Position numbers and translations under genes: made by a program
Shown here: positions 1 to 8,318 of the stretch, one piece after another
How positions within the stretch are numbered: position 1 is the stretch's first letter
Layout: every line of letters starts with the position of its first letter
The notes under the pieces: generated by a model
The model's database searches: none
Told to the model about the DNA's origin: nothing
The model's input: only the letters and a program-made list of their open reading frames with translations
NCBI RefSeq assembly: GCF_001949145.1
Contig: NW_019091712.1
Coordinates: 143,617-161,010, forward strand
Length of the DNA: 17,394 nt
Source: Acanthaster planci
Lineage: Eukaryota > Echinodermata > Asteroidea > Valvatida > Acanthasteridae
Reading direction: 5' to 3'

Positions 1-792
1 TTTAAGAGTATATCTCATATTCACCCTGACGTAGCTTACCATGCAAGGAATTTTGAGTATATCTCGACAACGTTAATTCTCTTGTGTTAATGTCTGTACT
101 TGACTGAGAGTGTGTTATTCAGACTTGTGCGGTAGAGGGATTTATCATTGCAATGTTTTCACGCATAAATATTCCATCATATCAGAAACAATTTGGAAAC
201 GTAACCTGTAATTAAAGGGGTGCTGGGGAGGTCGACATGACTAAGGCAATTAAGTTTGACATTGGTAGTGCAACCTATAGTTGCACTTCCTGCAGGGTGC
301 CATTTGAAAATGCAGTGCCTACATACGGGTGATTTTTCAATATTTTCAGTTTTTATTTTTTACCTGAATGCCTAAACTGCATCCAGTGACTGTCTGGTGG
401 CTACTCTAATCTGCCCGAGTATTTCAGCCAGGCCTGCCGCCTTGTAAAAAGAGCCTAGATTGCGCGGTGTGGCATGAGTTTCTTTTGGTCCTGAAACAAG
501 CACAGTGTGCTGCTCTTGTCTTTTCAATGCGGGCCAGATATAGGACCCTGTCCAAGGTGGTATTCAGTCAATGTCTATTATCTGTCTTCTTGGTTGACCC
601 TGTGTACATTTCTTTCCTGAGTCCAGGTGACTGAAGGATAACAAGTAGACTTTTGAGATGGCTTCCACCATAGAACCTGCCTGCAGATGCATCACTGATT
701 TCACAAGCCAATATTCCAGTACATCTTAATTTGAAGTAAAATCGCAGCTCTGATCATGTGACATGTGATTGTCCACTCATGTTCTCTTTCAG
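1..792. other. Upstream intronic sequence, no exon supported
   Basis: Ends at the acceptor (pyrimidine tract then CAG at 790-792) of the first recognisable exon, so most or all of it is probably intron of the SVEP1-like gene. A stop-free stretch follows a TTTCAG at about 421-427 and runs to about 633, but it is not cysteine-rich, and its possible donor (AAG|GTGGTA) would leave phase 0. The exon at 793 needs an upstream exon ending in phase 1, so I do not call it coding. No repeat or RNA gene recognised. Confidence 0.6.
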
Positions 793-996
793 GCTGTAGG
801 AATGTGTCAAACCCTTTCAGAGGAAACCTAGTCTGTCAAATTGATGGCCAGGAACAGAATTGTACCATCTCCTGTTGGCAAGGCTACTCATTCAGCCGGG
901 CCGTTCTACCCTTCTACCAATGTAGTCCATCTACCAACTACAAGTGGTCCCATGAGACAGAAGACAACCCAAGACTGGCCCTCCCGCAGTGTACAA
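793..996 (+). CDS. Exon 1 (of those visible): sushi/CCP domain
   Basis: The acceptor TTCTCTTTCAG ends at 792 and the donor GTAAGT starts at 997. The exon starts with two bases finishing a codon and ends with one base of the next. It encodes 67 full residues with cysteines at 1, 14, 23, 27, 43 and 66. C1, C27, C43 and C66 fit the four canonical sushi cysteines, with the usual aromatic and Gly pattern (SCWQGYSF at 26-33, W51, P64-x-C66). C14 and C23 are an extra pair between the first and second canonical positions, as seen in SVEP1-like sushi domains next to HYR domains. N-glycosylation sequons lie at N3 (NVS) and N22 (NCT). Sushi domains mediate protein contacts in complement and matrix proteins; the partner here is unknown. 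The gene continues upstream of the window. Confidence 0.9.
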
Positions 997-1423
997 GTAA
1001 GTAGGATATCAGTGCAGTTTCAATGAACCTAGAATTTGAATTACCCTTTCAAACTAGAGGAGATAATTTTCAGATATGTTCAAACATTGGCATAGACAGC
1101 CTTGTCAATTTACCAAGTGACTTTAATGAACCCTCTACTCATGTCATTCTGTTGGCCTTAACATTTCCGTAGAGACAAAAGTAATCTCATAGAGGCAATG
1201 AACACAGTGAACATTTATTCTTCCAGTTTTGGGGTTAATGTTGTCCAAATACGCCTCTTCTGTAGGTCAGGGGTACAAAGTATATTTTAGCAGTCATCCT
1301 TGACCGTCATCTTCCAGTGTGAAGTATTGTTGTTCAGCACAGCTAGCATTGTTACTCAGGGCGTGGTTACCAGCCACACAATATATGAAGGTTTCATATT
1401 GCCCTTTAATAGAAATAAGATCA

Positions 1424-1841
1424 CCTGGAGGTTTGAATCCAACTTCAGATAGTTTTTTGTACAGTCGAACCTTGTATTAAGAGGTCCTTCGGACTTAGCT
1501 TGTTACCTTGTTATAACAGGAACCCTGTATTATCAGGAAAAAAAAATGAAAAACAAGGATTTGGACCTAAAAATGTCCTTGTTATAAGCAGAATCTTGTA
1601 TTAATGGTGCTCTTATTAATGAGGTTCAACTGTATTCCGGAGGTTACAGGTATGAATCATCCTTCAGTATATTCTGGAGTTTGTAGGCTTAAACCTTGCA
1701 GATGATTTTATAGATTGCAGATCTGAATCTTGCTGCAGTCAGTTTTGTACTCTAGTGGTTGGAAGTTGGAGATGTACTTTAGTCAGTTTTGTATCTTGGA
1801 GGTTGCTGGTTTAAATCCAACTGAAGTCAGTTTTCTATATG
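1424..1841. repeat. Degenerate ~42-bp tandem array with tRNA B-box-like core
   Basis: About six diverged copies can be lined up by eye. Each runs roughly CTGGAGGTT-GCAGG-TTTGAATCC-AACTGCAGTCAG-TTTTGTA. Copies start near 1424, 1635, 1672, 1713, 1752 and 1796. The first is cut off from the rest by the MITE. The core GGTTTGAATCC / GGTTTAAATCC resembles a Pol III B box. CTCTAGTGGTTGG at about 1752 resembles an A box about 45 bp upstream of the last B-box-like word, which suggests origin from a tRNA-derived SINE. The tandem structure is seen directly; the SINE origin is inference. Copies are too diverged to be recent. Confidence 0.6.
1460..1634. mobile_element. MITE, pogo/Tigger-like (Tc1/mariner superfamily), 171 bp plus TA duplication
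   Basis: The left end CAGTCGAACCTTGTATTAA (from 1462) is inverted at the right end, whose reverse complement starts CAGTTGAACCTCATTAATA (ending at 1632). Ten of the first 11 bases match. TA flanks both sides (1460-1461 and 1633-1634), as expected for a TA target duplication. Ends beginning CAG with TA duplications are typical of pogo/Tigger elements. The interior has CTTGTTATAA words in both halves and a CAAGGA/TCCTTG pair, and it encodes nothing, so it is non-autonomous. It sits inside the array unit, splitting the TTTTGTA that ends a copy. Confidence 0.75.
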
Positions 1842-2052
1842 CAGCATGCCATTTAGGCAGATCATAGATTTCATCTGAATTTTGCCAAGCTCTGGCAGCC
1901 AGGCAATGTACATACATAGGCTTACACCATGAGCTTACACTAACCACACAATGTTTGTGTATTGACAGATGGAGGACCACTCCTGCTGTATAGCTAGAGT
2001 CGTAGAGTGTACATTGTCTCAGTTGCTTCAGCACACTTCATATCTCTTGCAG

Positions 2053-2237
2053 AGTACAAGCCACCAAATAAGGTTGCCATGGAGATGAACCTGGAATACA
2101 GTACTAACTTGACCTGCGATGGGGTCGACCCTGCAAGAGATAACCTCGTTTATCAGACCGTCAGAGACAAGATCACCTCGAATGTACAGATGCTCAGCTG
2201 TGTACAGGATAATTCTTGTACTGAGAGACCTCCCTGG
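2053..2237 (+). CDS. Exon 2: linker after the sushi domain
   Basis: The acceptor ends at 2052 and the donor GTAAGT starts at 2238. Two leading bases complete a Lys codon with the last base of exon 1, then 61 codons end in phase 0 with TGG. Residues 68-129 contain cysteines at 89, 117 and 123 and an N-glycosylation sequon at N86 (NLT). The spacing (polar start, aromatic, Cys-Asp, then a second Cys pair) matches the module that follows the last sushi domain in many SVEP1-like proteins. I know of no named domain for it. The open frame extends 46 bases upstream of the acceptor, but the phase match to exon 1 and the pyrimidine-rich acceptor fix the exon start. Confidence 0.88.
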
Positions 2238-3488
2238 GTAAGTCAATCATCAAGAGATTAACGAAGGGATATGCAAGCTTGGTGAGGGGATTTCTATCTT
2301 GACCAAAAAGGGGGCATGGACATTATGATAGGACCAAGTTGAAGGTCAAGTCCTACAACAGTAGGGACTCAACCTCCATACTCATTCATCAATACCACTA
2401 TCAAACTCAGAGAGTAACAACACTTTTAATTTGCACCACAAAACTTTCTCCTGTAGTTTTATTCAAGTGAGATAACACTTGTGTTGATTTGTTATTTAAG
2501 CGTCTTTAAGGGTGCTGTCCATCATTTGTCATTCGTGTATTATGTTCCTTTGAGGCAACTAAATTACTCAAAATCTCTAGAAGGATGCTGAAGAACAAAC
2601 CTGATGAAGTTTCAGCTCAGTGAATACTGTCTATTCCGAAAAATCAAAATTCTGGTTTTTTGATAGGAGATAAAAAGTTGCTGAGTTGCACCTGAATTCA
2701 GCATCTAGGGCATGTTCTCACATTTAGTTGAATGGGGCTTCACTATGTCATCTCTGAACCGACAAATTTTAGTAATCAGGTGTCATGTCAGCCCTTGCAC
2801 ATGCTAGCAATTTTTCAAAAATGGGTAGTTTTTAGATGCATCATTGGAAATGGCCTTCTTGCACCATTTTTTTTCAAAATGACACCTTGCAAGAAGGAAT
2901 GATTTCACTGGGAGTGTAGTCCCACAAACATCTTCAAACCAAGTATGCTTTTCACAAAAATTGCATCACTTACTTTTTTGGAAAACTGCAGTTTGATCGA
3001 CTGTGCCTTTGATCTTATGCATTCCTGATGTCTTACCTTGCCAGTTGTGCCAAATGCATTTTATTGAGACTGCATCCCCGAAAAAAATTGCTTTAGCTGA
3101 GAAAAACACCTTTACCACTGACAGCCATTGGATAGCGGCTGCAGCCACTTCTCATTGATGTATTCATTACTCCTAGCCACAGCCGGCTGATGTTTTGTTA
3201 CTCTGAGCCTTAGCGAGTTGATCCAGACACAGCCTGGGCTGAGTGAGGTGTGTTTTACATTTAGCCACAGCCAGTTGATCTGCACACAGCCTGAGCTGAT
3301 GTATTAGAGAGCTGTGTGATACACTCAGCCACAGCCAGTTGATCTGCACACAGCCTGAGCTGATGATTAGAGAGCTGTGTGATACTCTCAGCCACAGCCA
3401 GTTGATCTGCACACAGCTTGAGCTGATGATTACAAAACCTTACTGAAGACCACTTGTGTACCTCACATGATCCCTTATCATACCTCAG
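2238..3488 (+). other. Intron 2
   Basis: GTAAGT at 2238, acceptor TACCTCAG ending at 3488. About 2244-3130 shows no exon, RNA gene or clear repeat. A tandem minisatellite occupies about 3133-3432, leaving about 55 bases before the acceptor, so the branch point must lie inside or just after the repeat. Confidence 0.85.
3133..3432. repeat. Minisatellite, ~63-bp unit, three close copies plus degenerate copies
   Basis: Units begin with AGCCACAGCCAGTTGATCTG at 3263, 3327 and 3390 (spacing 64 and 63), with a variant start at 3206 (57 bp before the next). The close copies also share ACACAGC-TGAGCTGATG, and the first two share ATTAGAGAGCTGTGTGATAC. Shorter, more diverged half-units are seen at 3175 and about 3142. 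Identity is high among the last three copies and falls off towards the 5' side. The reverse strand reads open through it (repeated VQINWLWL-like peptides), a consequence of the repeat, not a gene. Confidence 0.85.
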
Positions 3489-3627
3489 GTCAGTGGCTGC
3501 AGCACCCTGAGTCCAGCAGACCAGACCCACAGACGGCACCACCGATCAGTTGAGCCGATCCAAATTACCATCAGACTGGAACGTGATATCCATGTCCCTG
3601 ACCAACAGAACCTGACCAGTGAACAAG
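3489..3627 (+). CDS. Exon 3: basic cleavage-like site and start of an alpha/beta segment
   Basis: The acceptor ends at 3488 in phase 0 and the donor GTGAGA starts at 3628. It encodes 46 residues plus one base. C133 follows at the start. Residues 143-148 (HRRHHR) are strongly basic and include R145-H-H-R148, a minimal RXXR furin-type site. After it comes the alternating hydrophobic run IQITIRLERDIHV (153-165), which looks like a beta strand. Related SVEP1-like proteins often have a short Arg-rich run at this place, followed by a strand-helix segment. A sequon lies at N170 (NLT). Using the other nearby AG (3493) would break the frame, which supports 3489 as the start. Confidence 0.85.
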
Positions 3628-4498
3628 GTGAGAGAATGAAGGCTGATCCCATCAGTGTAGCATAGTCAAACCCTGGCCATGGTCAAGACACATTTAGTTT
3701 GATTGAGTTAATAACTGTAACAAATCCAAGGTTACATTGTCATCTAGTATAGTCAATTAAGGAACAATCCTCAGGGAAGGTGATAACGAGAAGAGACAGC
3801 AGCTCAGGCTGTTTGAAACTACAGTAGCCCTCCTCACTAAAAGTTTGATGACATCATTTTAATGAAGAATTAATGAGATGCTAAAGACTATTCTCAGTTT
3901 ATCTAATCGATTTAAACCATAAAGAACCTAGTCATCTTTCTGAAAATCAAATTTGAGACTACATGGCTTTGTAAAGCCCATTCATTAGGTCTTTTTGCTA
4001 ATGTAGAATCCATCTTTATTCTGTTCTAAAATCTGTTTTGAAACCGGATGACTGTGAGTAGCTTACAATTACTTACGGTGGAGTGGTAAATGAATTGACT
4101 CCAAAGAAATGGCTAGCAACCAACCAGCATGCTTGTCAATGCTTCATCTACACAACACTAATCCAAGGAGATAACATTTCTGCTGTGGCATTACATAAAT
4201 ACGGACATAATAACAGGAGGTGTGCTGTACTTTGGCAAGTTATGGCTCCCTAGTGGTGGAAGAGATGTGCATGTACCTTCTGCATGCTGGTAATGGCTTC
4301 TAATTCTTGTCACTGACTGAGTTTTTAAGATCACTTGCAGTCATCCTGAAGCACACCTGTGATACAAATTCAGAACATCTATTAGTATAGTGACTGAGGA
4401 TAGAGTGGCCGGTTTCTAACCAAACACCCTGTGAAAACTTTTATGGTAATGGAAGAAAGGTCTAACGTCTGTCCTCTCTCTCCGTACAACTTATCCAG
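3628..4498 (+). other. Intron 3
   Basis: GTGAGA at 3628; acceptor with a CTCTCTC tract and TTATCCAG ending at 4498. No exon, RNA gene or repeat seen inside. Confidence 0.85.
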
Positions 4499-4702
4499 TG
4501 ACCAGCCACAACAGCACTTTGGAGGCAGTCAGTGCACTGCAAGATGCAGCACTTCTTCTGATCAATCAGTCCCTGTCGGAGCAGTTTGCTGTGAACATTG
4601 ACAGCCAGGTTTACGATATTGACTCTCAGAAGACCCAGACCTATGGCATGCAAGTCTGTCCCCACGGCTCGGTGCGCATGAGCCCAGAGGATGCACGATG
4701 TG
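4499..4702 (+). CDS. Exon 4: helical / SEA-like segment and first cysteines of the ephrin-like region
   Basis: The acceptor ends at 4498 and the donor GTAAGC starts at 4703. Two bases complete a Val codon with exon 3, then 67 codons plus one base. Residues 182-204 (TLEAV to SEQ) read as an amphipathic helix. Residues 205-216 (FAVNIDSQVYDI) read as a strand. CPHGS (229-233) and C243 begin the cysteine-rich part. The strand-helix-strand layout right after an Arg-rich site suggests a SEA-like fold, which is inference only. Sequons at N180 (NST) and N198 (NQS). The same frame stays open to 4773 past the donor, but without cysteines and with lower coding quality, so the donor at 4703 is preferred. 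Confidence 0.88.
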
Positions 4703-5498
4703 GTAAGCACTTGTTGTTGCAATGGCTGTCTTCTGCCTTACTGTCGTCGTTTCTCCAACAGGTGACAGATTGAGGACTGTTTGCGTTAATTGGCAAATTT
4801 GGTTTGGTATTGACATTTTCTTTTTTTACCACTTGCTGACAATGTTATTGCAAAAGAAACCTGTCCCAACCACAGTATTATATTTTCGGCAAAAATGTTG
4901 ACTATTGAAAACAAGAGACCCAAATCATTTGTTCAATGTATGTGTGAGATTTCTTTCTGTTCCATTGCTTATTGGAAACTCTGAGACAATGTGATGAAGT
5001 GATATTTGCTATGACACCTAGCTGTGGTCCATGGTTACTTTAGAGCTCCACACATGCTCAATATCTCCATGCATTAGATTAAGCCTCTGTGTGAGTACAA
5101 ACGCAGTGAGAATCACTCTAGCATGGGAGCAAGTACATTTCACCTGATACATGACGTGTCATCCAGAATGAAGTGTTCAAGAACGGTGGCTAACTGTTGA
5201 CTGTGTGTAATTAATGCACAGCATAATCCCAGTTCTTGAATGTGCATGGTGGTGATAATCTGTTGAGTCTTTATACGAATCACAGATTTCATATGATGAA
5301 GCGTTGAGTGGTTATAATTACCAGAGAATAATCTTTACCAATATTGTGTCATTTTTGCAGCTGTGTGTGTTTACAAACTTTCATTCAAAGTGTTCCTTGG
5401 ATGGAGTGTATCTAACTTTGGCTGATCCACACTGACATTGTAGGAACAAAAACCTTCTACAATAATCCCGATACCAATTCCCTATCTTCTCTCCTCAG
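4703..5498 (+). other. Intron 4
   Basis: GTAAGC at 4703; strong acceptor TATCTTCTCTCCTCAG ending at 5498. No other feature seen inside. Confidence 0.88.
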
Positions 5499-5668
5499 TT
5501 CCCTGTGAGTCAGGCTGGTATCACTACCAAGAGGCTTGTTACGCCTGCCCACCTGGCATGTACCAATCACAAGAGGGCAGCACCTACTGCCAAGCCTGTC
5601 CACGTGGACATACCACCGTTGGCCCTGGTGCTAGAGGGGAAGAAGATTGTGAAGTCACCACTCTGTAG
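5499..5668 (+). CDS. Exon 5, terminal: ephrin-receptor-like (GCC2/GCC3) domain and stop
   Basis: Two bases complete Val with exon 4, then 55 codons and TAG at 5666-5668. Residues 249-294 carry the family pattern G-W-Y, C257-x-x-C260-P-x-G-x-Y, E-G-x-x-x-C274-x-x-C277-P-x-G, T-T-x-G-P-G-A and C294. This is the ephrin-receptor-like / GCC2-GCC3 cysteine-rich fold common in SVEP1, SCUBE and related secreted proteins. Only five residues follow the last Cys, with no membrane segment or GPI-type tail, so the domain forms the extreme C-terminus of a secreted protein. Longer relatives may carry further domains here; a skipped alternative exon cannot be excluded. Confidence 0.92.
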
Positions 5669-6430
5669 TCCCTAACTGAGAAGTCAGATATTTGGTAGTG
5701 ACCGTGGTTTTTTAACAGGAAAAGTGATCATTTACACTGACTGAAGACAATTGTAATGTAGATGTAGACGTACATTTTGCTTCCTGGGAAATTTAAGCAC
5801 ACTTTAACGGAATGGAAGAGAAAGTTTAAAGTTCGATTGTTGAACTTTCTTCTTTGGATGGAGGGGAGTCTTGACTAAATTTAAATTTACAGAAAAGAGA
5901 GTTTGAGGATTGTCTCAATGTCTATTAACTTGAAACCAATTTGATGAATTCTGCAATTCACTTTTTTGAGCTAACTGTTACAAAATGTTGAATTGTATTT
6001 TCAAATTTACTCAGACTTTGAAATGTTAAAAGTATTCAAGTATATATTCAAGTACAAGTAGTACTTAATGCCTGTTATTTGCTGTGCAAAAATCAGGCAC
6101 CAGAGGCCACCGCGAATGACTGTTACCCAGAATTTCTGACAGAAAGGAATGTGGTCGCATTCAGGCTACAAAATCATCAGCATGCCAGGTTTTTTGGTTC
6201 AAAGTGAGTATACAATCTGTTGGGAAAAAGTATCCTTTATATTTCATGATTGCTGCACATTTAAAGGTAATTTCCTCCTTCCTCTTTATTTCTCAAAATT
6301 TCTTCATTTTCCACACTGATAAGAACAAAGTGAAAATGGTTGTGACACTTGCCCATCAATATATGCAAGTAATGGATCTGAACAGGTGCTAACCTGAAGC
6401 ATTACAATAAACTTCGACATGGAGATTTCT
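5669..6430 (+). other. Probable 3' UTR of the SVEP1-like gene
   Basis: AT-rich sequence after the stop. The first AATAAA is at 6406-6411, so cleavage would fall near 6420-6435, giving a UTR of about 760 nt. Later AATAAA copies at 7259-7264 and 7439-7444 could serve longer forms. No structured element recognised. Confidence 0.6.
6406..6411 (+). promoter_or_regulatory. Poly(A) signal AATAAA
   Basis: Canonical hexamer, the first one downstream of the stop at 5668. A GT-rich stretch (TTTCTGTTGTACCAC) follows about 15-30 bases later, as expected for a downstream element. Confidence 0.6.
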
Positions 6431-7900
6431 GTTGTACCACAGTTCCAAGTAGTCTGCTTTTGCAGTGGATACCTTTTGCCCGTTTTGTTTTTAAATGTCT
6501 AAATGAAATAGAGGTGCTTTGAGCAGAAAGTTAGGTGCTTAACCCAGGGTAATTTCACCTTTATCCTTTAGTGTGTCAGTGTTATCCTCAACTTCAATGT
6601 TGCCAGCAATTTAATGTTTAAAGACTGTTCAGATAATGCTTGTGATTTTCTGAGACTCCAGAATAAGTTAGAATGGGTCAGAATTTATTGCCTTGCCCTG
6701 ACTTTCTGTCAGTTCATTATTAATCATGGTAATTCCAGAAATCAGGGTTCCAAAAGTCTGACATTTTTTGTCCTTGTTACATCCCACCTTTGTTCTTTGA
6801 CATGGAAATATCACCGGAATTGATTTCAAACTATTACTATTTTTTGGCAGGTAATTTGCATTAATTCATCACTCTTGGAAATTAGAAAATGTGTTCCGAA
6901 CTTACAAAATCATGTGTCAGATGTGACAGGGACACGAAGAAATGGACCCCTAATTTCTGGAATTACCCTCATTCGTTTTATTAATAAGAAATGGCTGTTT
7001 ATATACTCAGAAGAAAACTTTAAGGGATGAATTAAATGCTAGTTACGTTGGCATGTGCTTTTATTATGTGGCAGTGTGTTTCATTTGGATTTTATAGTCG
7101 AGATAAGTGACTGTATTAAGGGATGGGGGATCCAAGGGTTGGGGCTGATGGGTATTGAAGGCCACTCTTCCTACCAAAAAAGGGGCAATTTTTCGGAAAC
7201 ATAATTTGTGAAAAGTGTTTTTGGGGTGTGTTGGTCTATTTCATTTCCCTTTTTTCTAAATAAATGTAAAAAGTTCCGATATGTAGCATCACCCTTCAAA
7301 AAGGCCAGAAAATGTTACATTAAAGGAAATCCAATCAATGCCCCTTGAAACAAGTCTTGTCCCTCCCTTTTAGTGCCTCCTCAATGTGATTCTGGACCCG
7401 TTTCTGAAGGAGCGTTTTGAAGGGGGACAGCCATTTGGAAATAAAGCACAGAAACATGACCGAAAAAGAATAGGGAAGAGATTTTGATAGTTAATAGTCG
7501 TAGTCACAGGAAAAACTTGTATACTGAAATTTGCCAAATGCTGAAAAATTCAAGCGTATTTGTATGGGGGGGGGTTATGAAACGAAGGAGAACATCTTGC
7601 CCCCCTCCTCTCCATCTTCTTGTTTCTTAAATCTCATTATTTAATCTGCCTCATTAGTGTGTTAAACTTTATTCGTACTACGTTAAAATTGCAGTTAAAG
7701 TTAATTCCTTGTGACATTTTCTGCAAAAGAAAAGGCCATCCCTGACTTGTCTGGAACATTTCTGGAGGATACACTTTACAAGGAGAACAAGAAGATCATT
7801 TAGAAATACGAATCGCGTTTTGTAAAAATTCACGATCTAATTTCTCCCTATCCAACAAAAACTTTAAATGGCAGTGCCTGTAGGCCTATGCAGATTAATT
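6431..7900. other. Intergenic, nothing supported
   Basis: Short open frames (such as 6614-6823) show no domain, splice or composition support. Two AATAAA words occur (7259, 7439). A run of nine G at about 7566-7574 may be error-prone in assembly. No repeat or RNA gene recognised. Confidence 0.6.
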
Positions 7901-7927
7901 TTCGATTTGTTGTCCTGCTAAGAAGCA

Positions 7928-8080
7928 TGATTGGTCTACGAGAAATTCCCTTCCCTGTGATTGGCTGAGTCATGGGCGGAATTATTTTTCGTTTATGCGA
8001 GACCACGTGTTAGGAATGCACAAAGGAATTTGAGGGCAGAAACGTACACGAGCGGCGTGTTTGGGCCGCCATTAACGGTT
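7928..8080 (+). promoter_or_regulatory. Candidate promoter: CCAAT (inverted), AP-1-like, GC box, E-box, YY1-like words
   Basis: Within 150 bases: inverted CCAAT (ATTGG) at 7930-7934 and 7960-7964, TGAGTCA at 7966-7972, GGGCGG at 7974-7979, CACGTG at 8004-8009, and GCCGCCATT at 8065-8073 (YY1-like core). CpG density rises from about 8040 to 8310 compared with the rest of the window. Clusters of NF-Y, Sp1 and YY1 type words beside a CpG-richer patch are usual for TATA-less promoters. The direction is inferred from the candidate first exon at 8254-8318. Each word alone could be chance; the cluster is the evidence. Confidence 0.45.
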
Positions 8081-8253
8081 CTGTGAAACCCTTTTTGTTT
8101 CACTAAAACTGCTATGAAACGCATGTTCTGGAAGACAAAACACATCTCAGGGTATCCTGCAGATTTCTAGGAGAAATTTTCATCTTATGTTGGTAGTGCT
8201 TAAACACCAGAAGAGCTCAGGAAACGGTATTTTTTTACATTTTCTCATCAGTC

Positions 8254-8318
8254 ATGTCAGTACGTTCAAAACAACAGCGCAACGAAGGCGGCGGCGACGA
8301 CAAAGCGCACCACTTCAG
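8254..8318 (+). CDS. Candidate first exon of an unrecognised small gene
   Basis: ATG at 8254 has an in-frame TAG upstream at 8194-8196 and no earlier ATG in that frame. 21 codons (MSVRSK..., then GGG-DD-K and HHF) end at the donor TTCAG|GTAGGC at 8318/8319 in phase 2. It lies in a CpG-richer patch downstream of the promoter-like cluster. The peptide is basic and polar and matches no family I know. Spliced to the strong acceptor at 8866 the frame reads Arg-Ser-TGA, making it a 23-codon uORF. Spliced to the AG at 8883 it continues into the next exon. Coding status is uncertain; it could be a 5' UTR exon of a non-coding RNA. Confidence 0.35.

Larger units (their letters stand above)
997..2052 (+). 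other. Intron 1, repeat-rich
   Basis: Bounded by GTAAGT at 997 and a CTCTTGCAG acceptor ending at 2052. About 997-1423 shows nothing notable. Then come a degenerate tandem array (about 1424-1841) and a MITE inserted within it (1460-1634). About 1842-2052 shows only ordinary intronic sequence. Confidence 0.85.
793..5668 (+). other. Gene model: 3' part of SVEP1-like sushi / ephrin-receptor-like secreted protein
   Basis: Five exons, 902 coding bases: two bases finishing a split codon, then 299 codons and a stop. Phases match at every junction (1/2, 0/0, 1/2, 1/2), every intron is GT-AG with a near-consensus donor (GTAAGT, GTAAGT, GTGAGA, GTAAGC), and the joined frame has no stop. Order: sushi domain (residues 1-67 of the visible part), linker with four cysteines (68-133), basic RRHHR site (144-148), a segment with alternating hydrophobics (150-228), and an eight-cysteine region including an ephrin-receptor-like domain (229-294). 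This order is known from invertebrate deuterostome proteins usually named SVEP1-like or sushi/VWA/EGF/pentraxin-domain proteins. Those are secreted extracellular-matrix or adhesion proteins, often with HYR and EGF domains further upstream. No membrane segment is seen before the stop, so this isoform should be secreted. The visible part does not include the domains that would fix the family member, so no gene symbol is given. Confidence 0.85.

Noticed and set aside
427-633. Stop-free stretch after TTTCAG, possible upstream exon
   Set aside because: Its possible donor leaves phase 0 while the exon at 793 needs phase 1, and its translation lacks the cysteine pattern of the gene.
1740-1841. Possible intact tRNA gene from A- and B-box-like words
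   Set aside because: No cloverleaf with acceptor and anticodon stems can be formed by eye; better explained as decayed tRNA-like repeat units.
2966-3148. 60-codon minus-strand frame with a hydrophobic start resembling a signal peptide
   Set aside because: Lies within intron 2 and partly in degenerate repeat units; no neighbouring exon or promoter on that strand.
3173-3542. Open frames on the minus strand with repeated peptide units
   Set aside because: They are translations of the 63-bp minisatellite inside an intron of a plus-strand gene.
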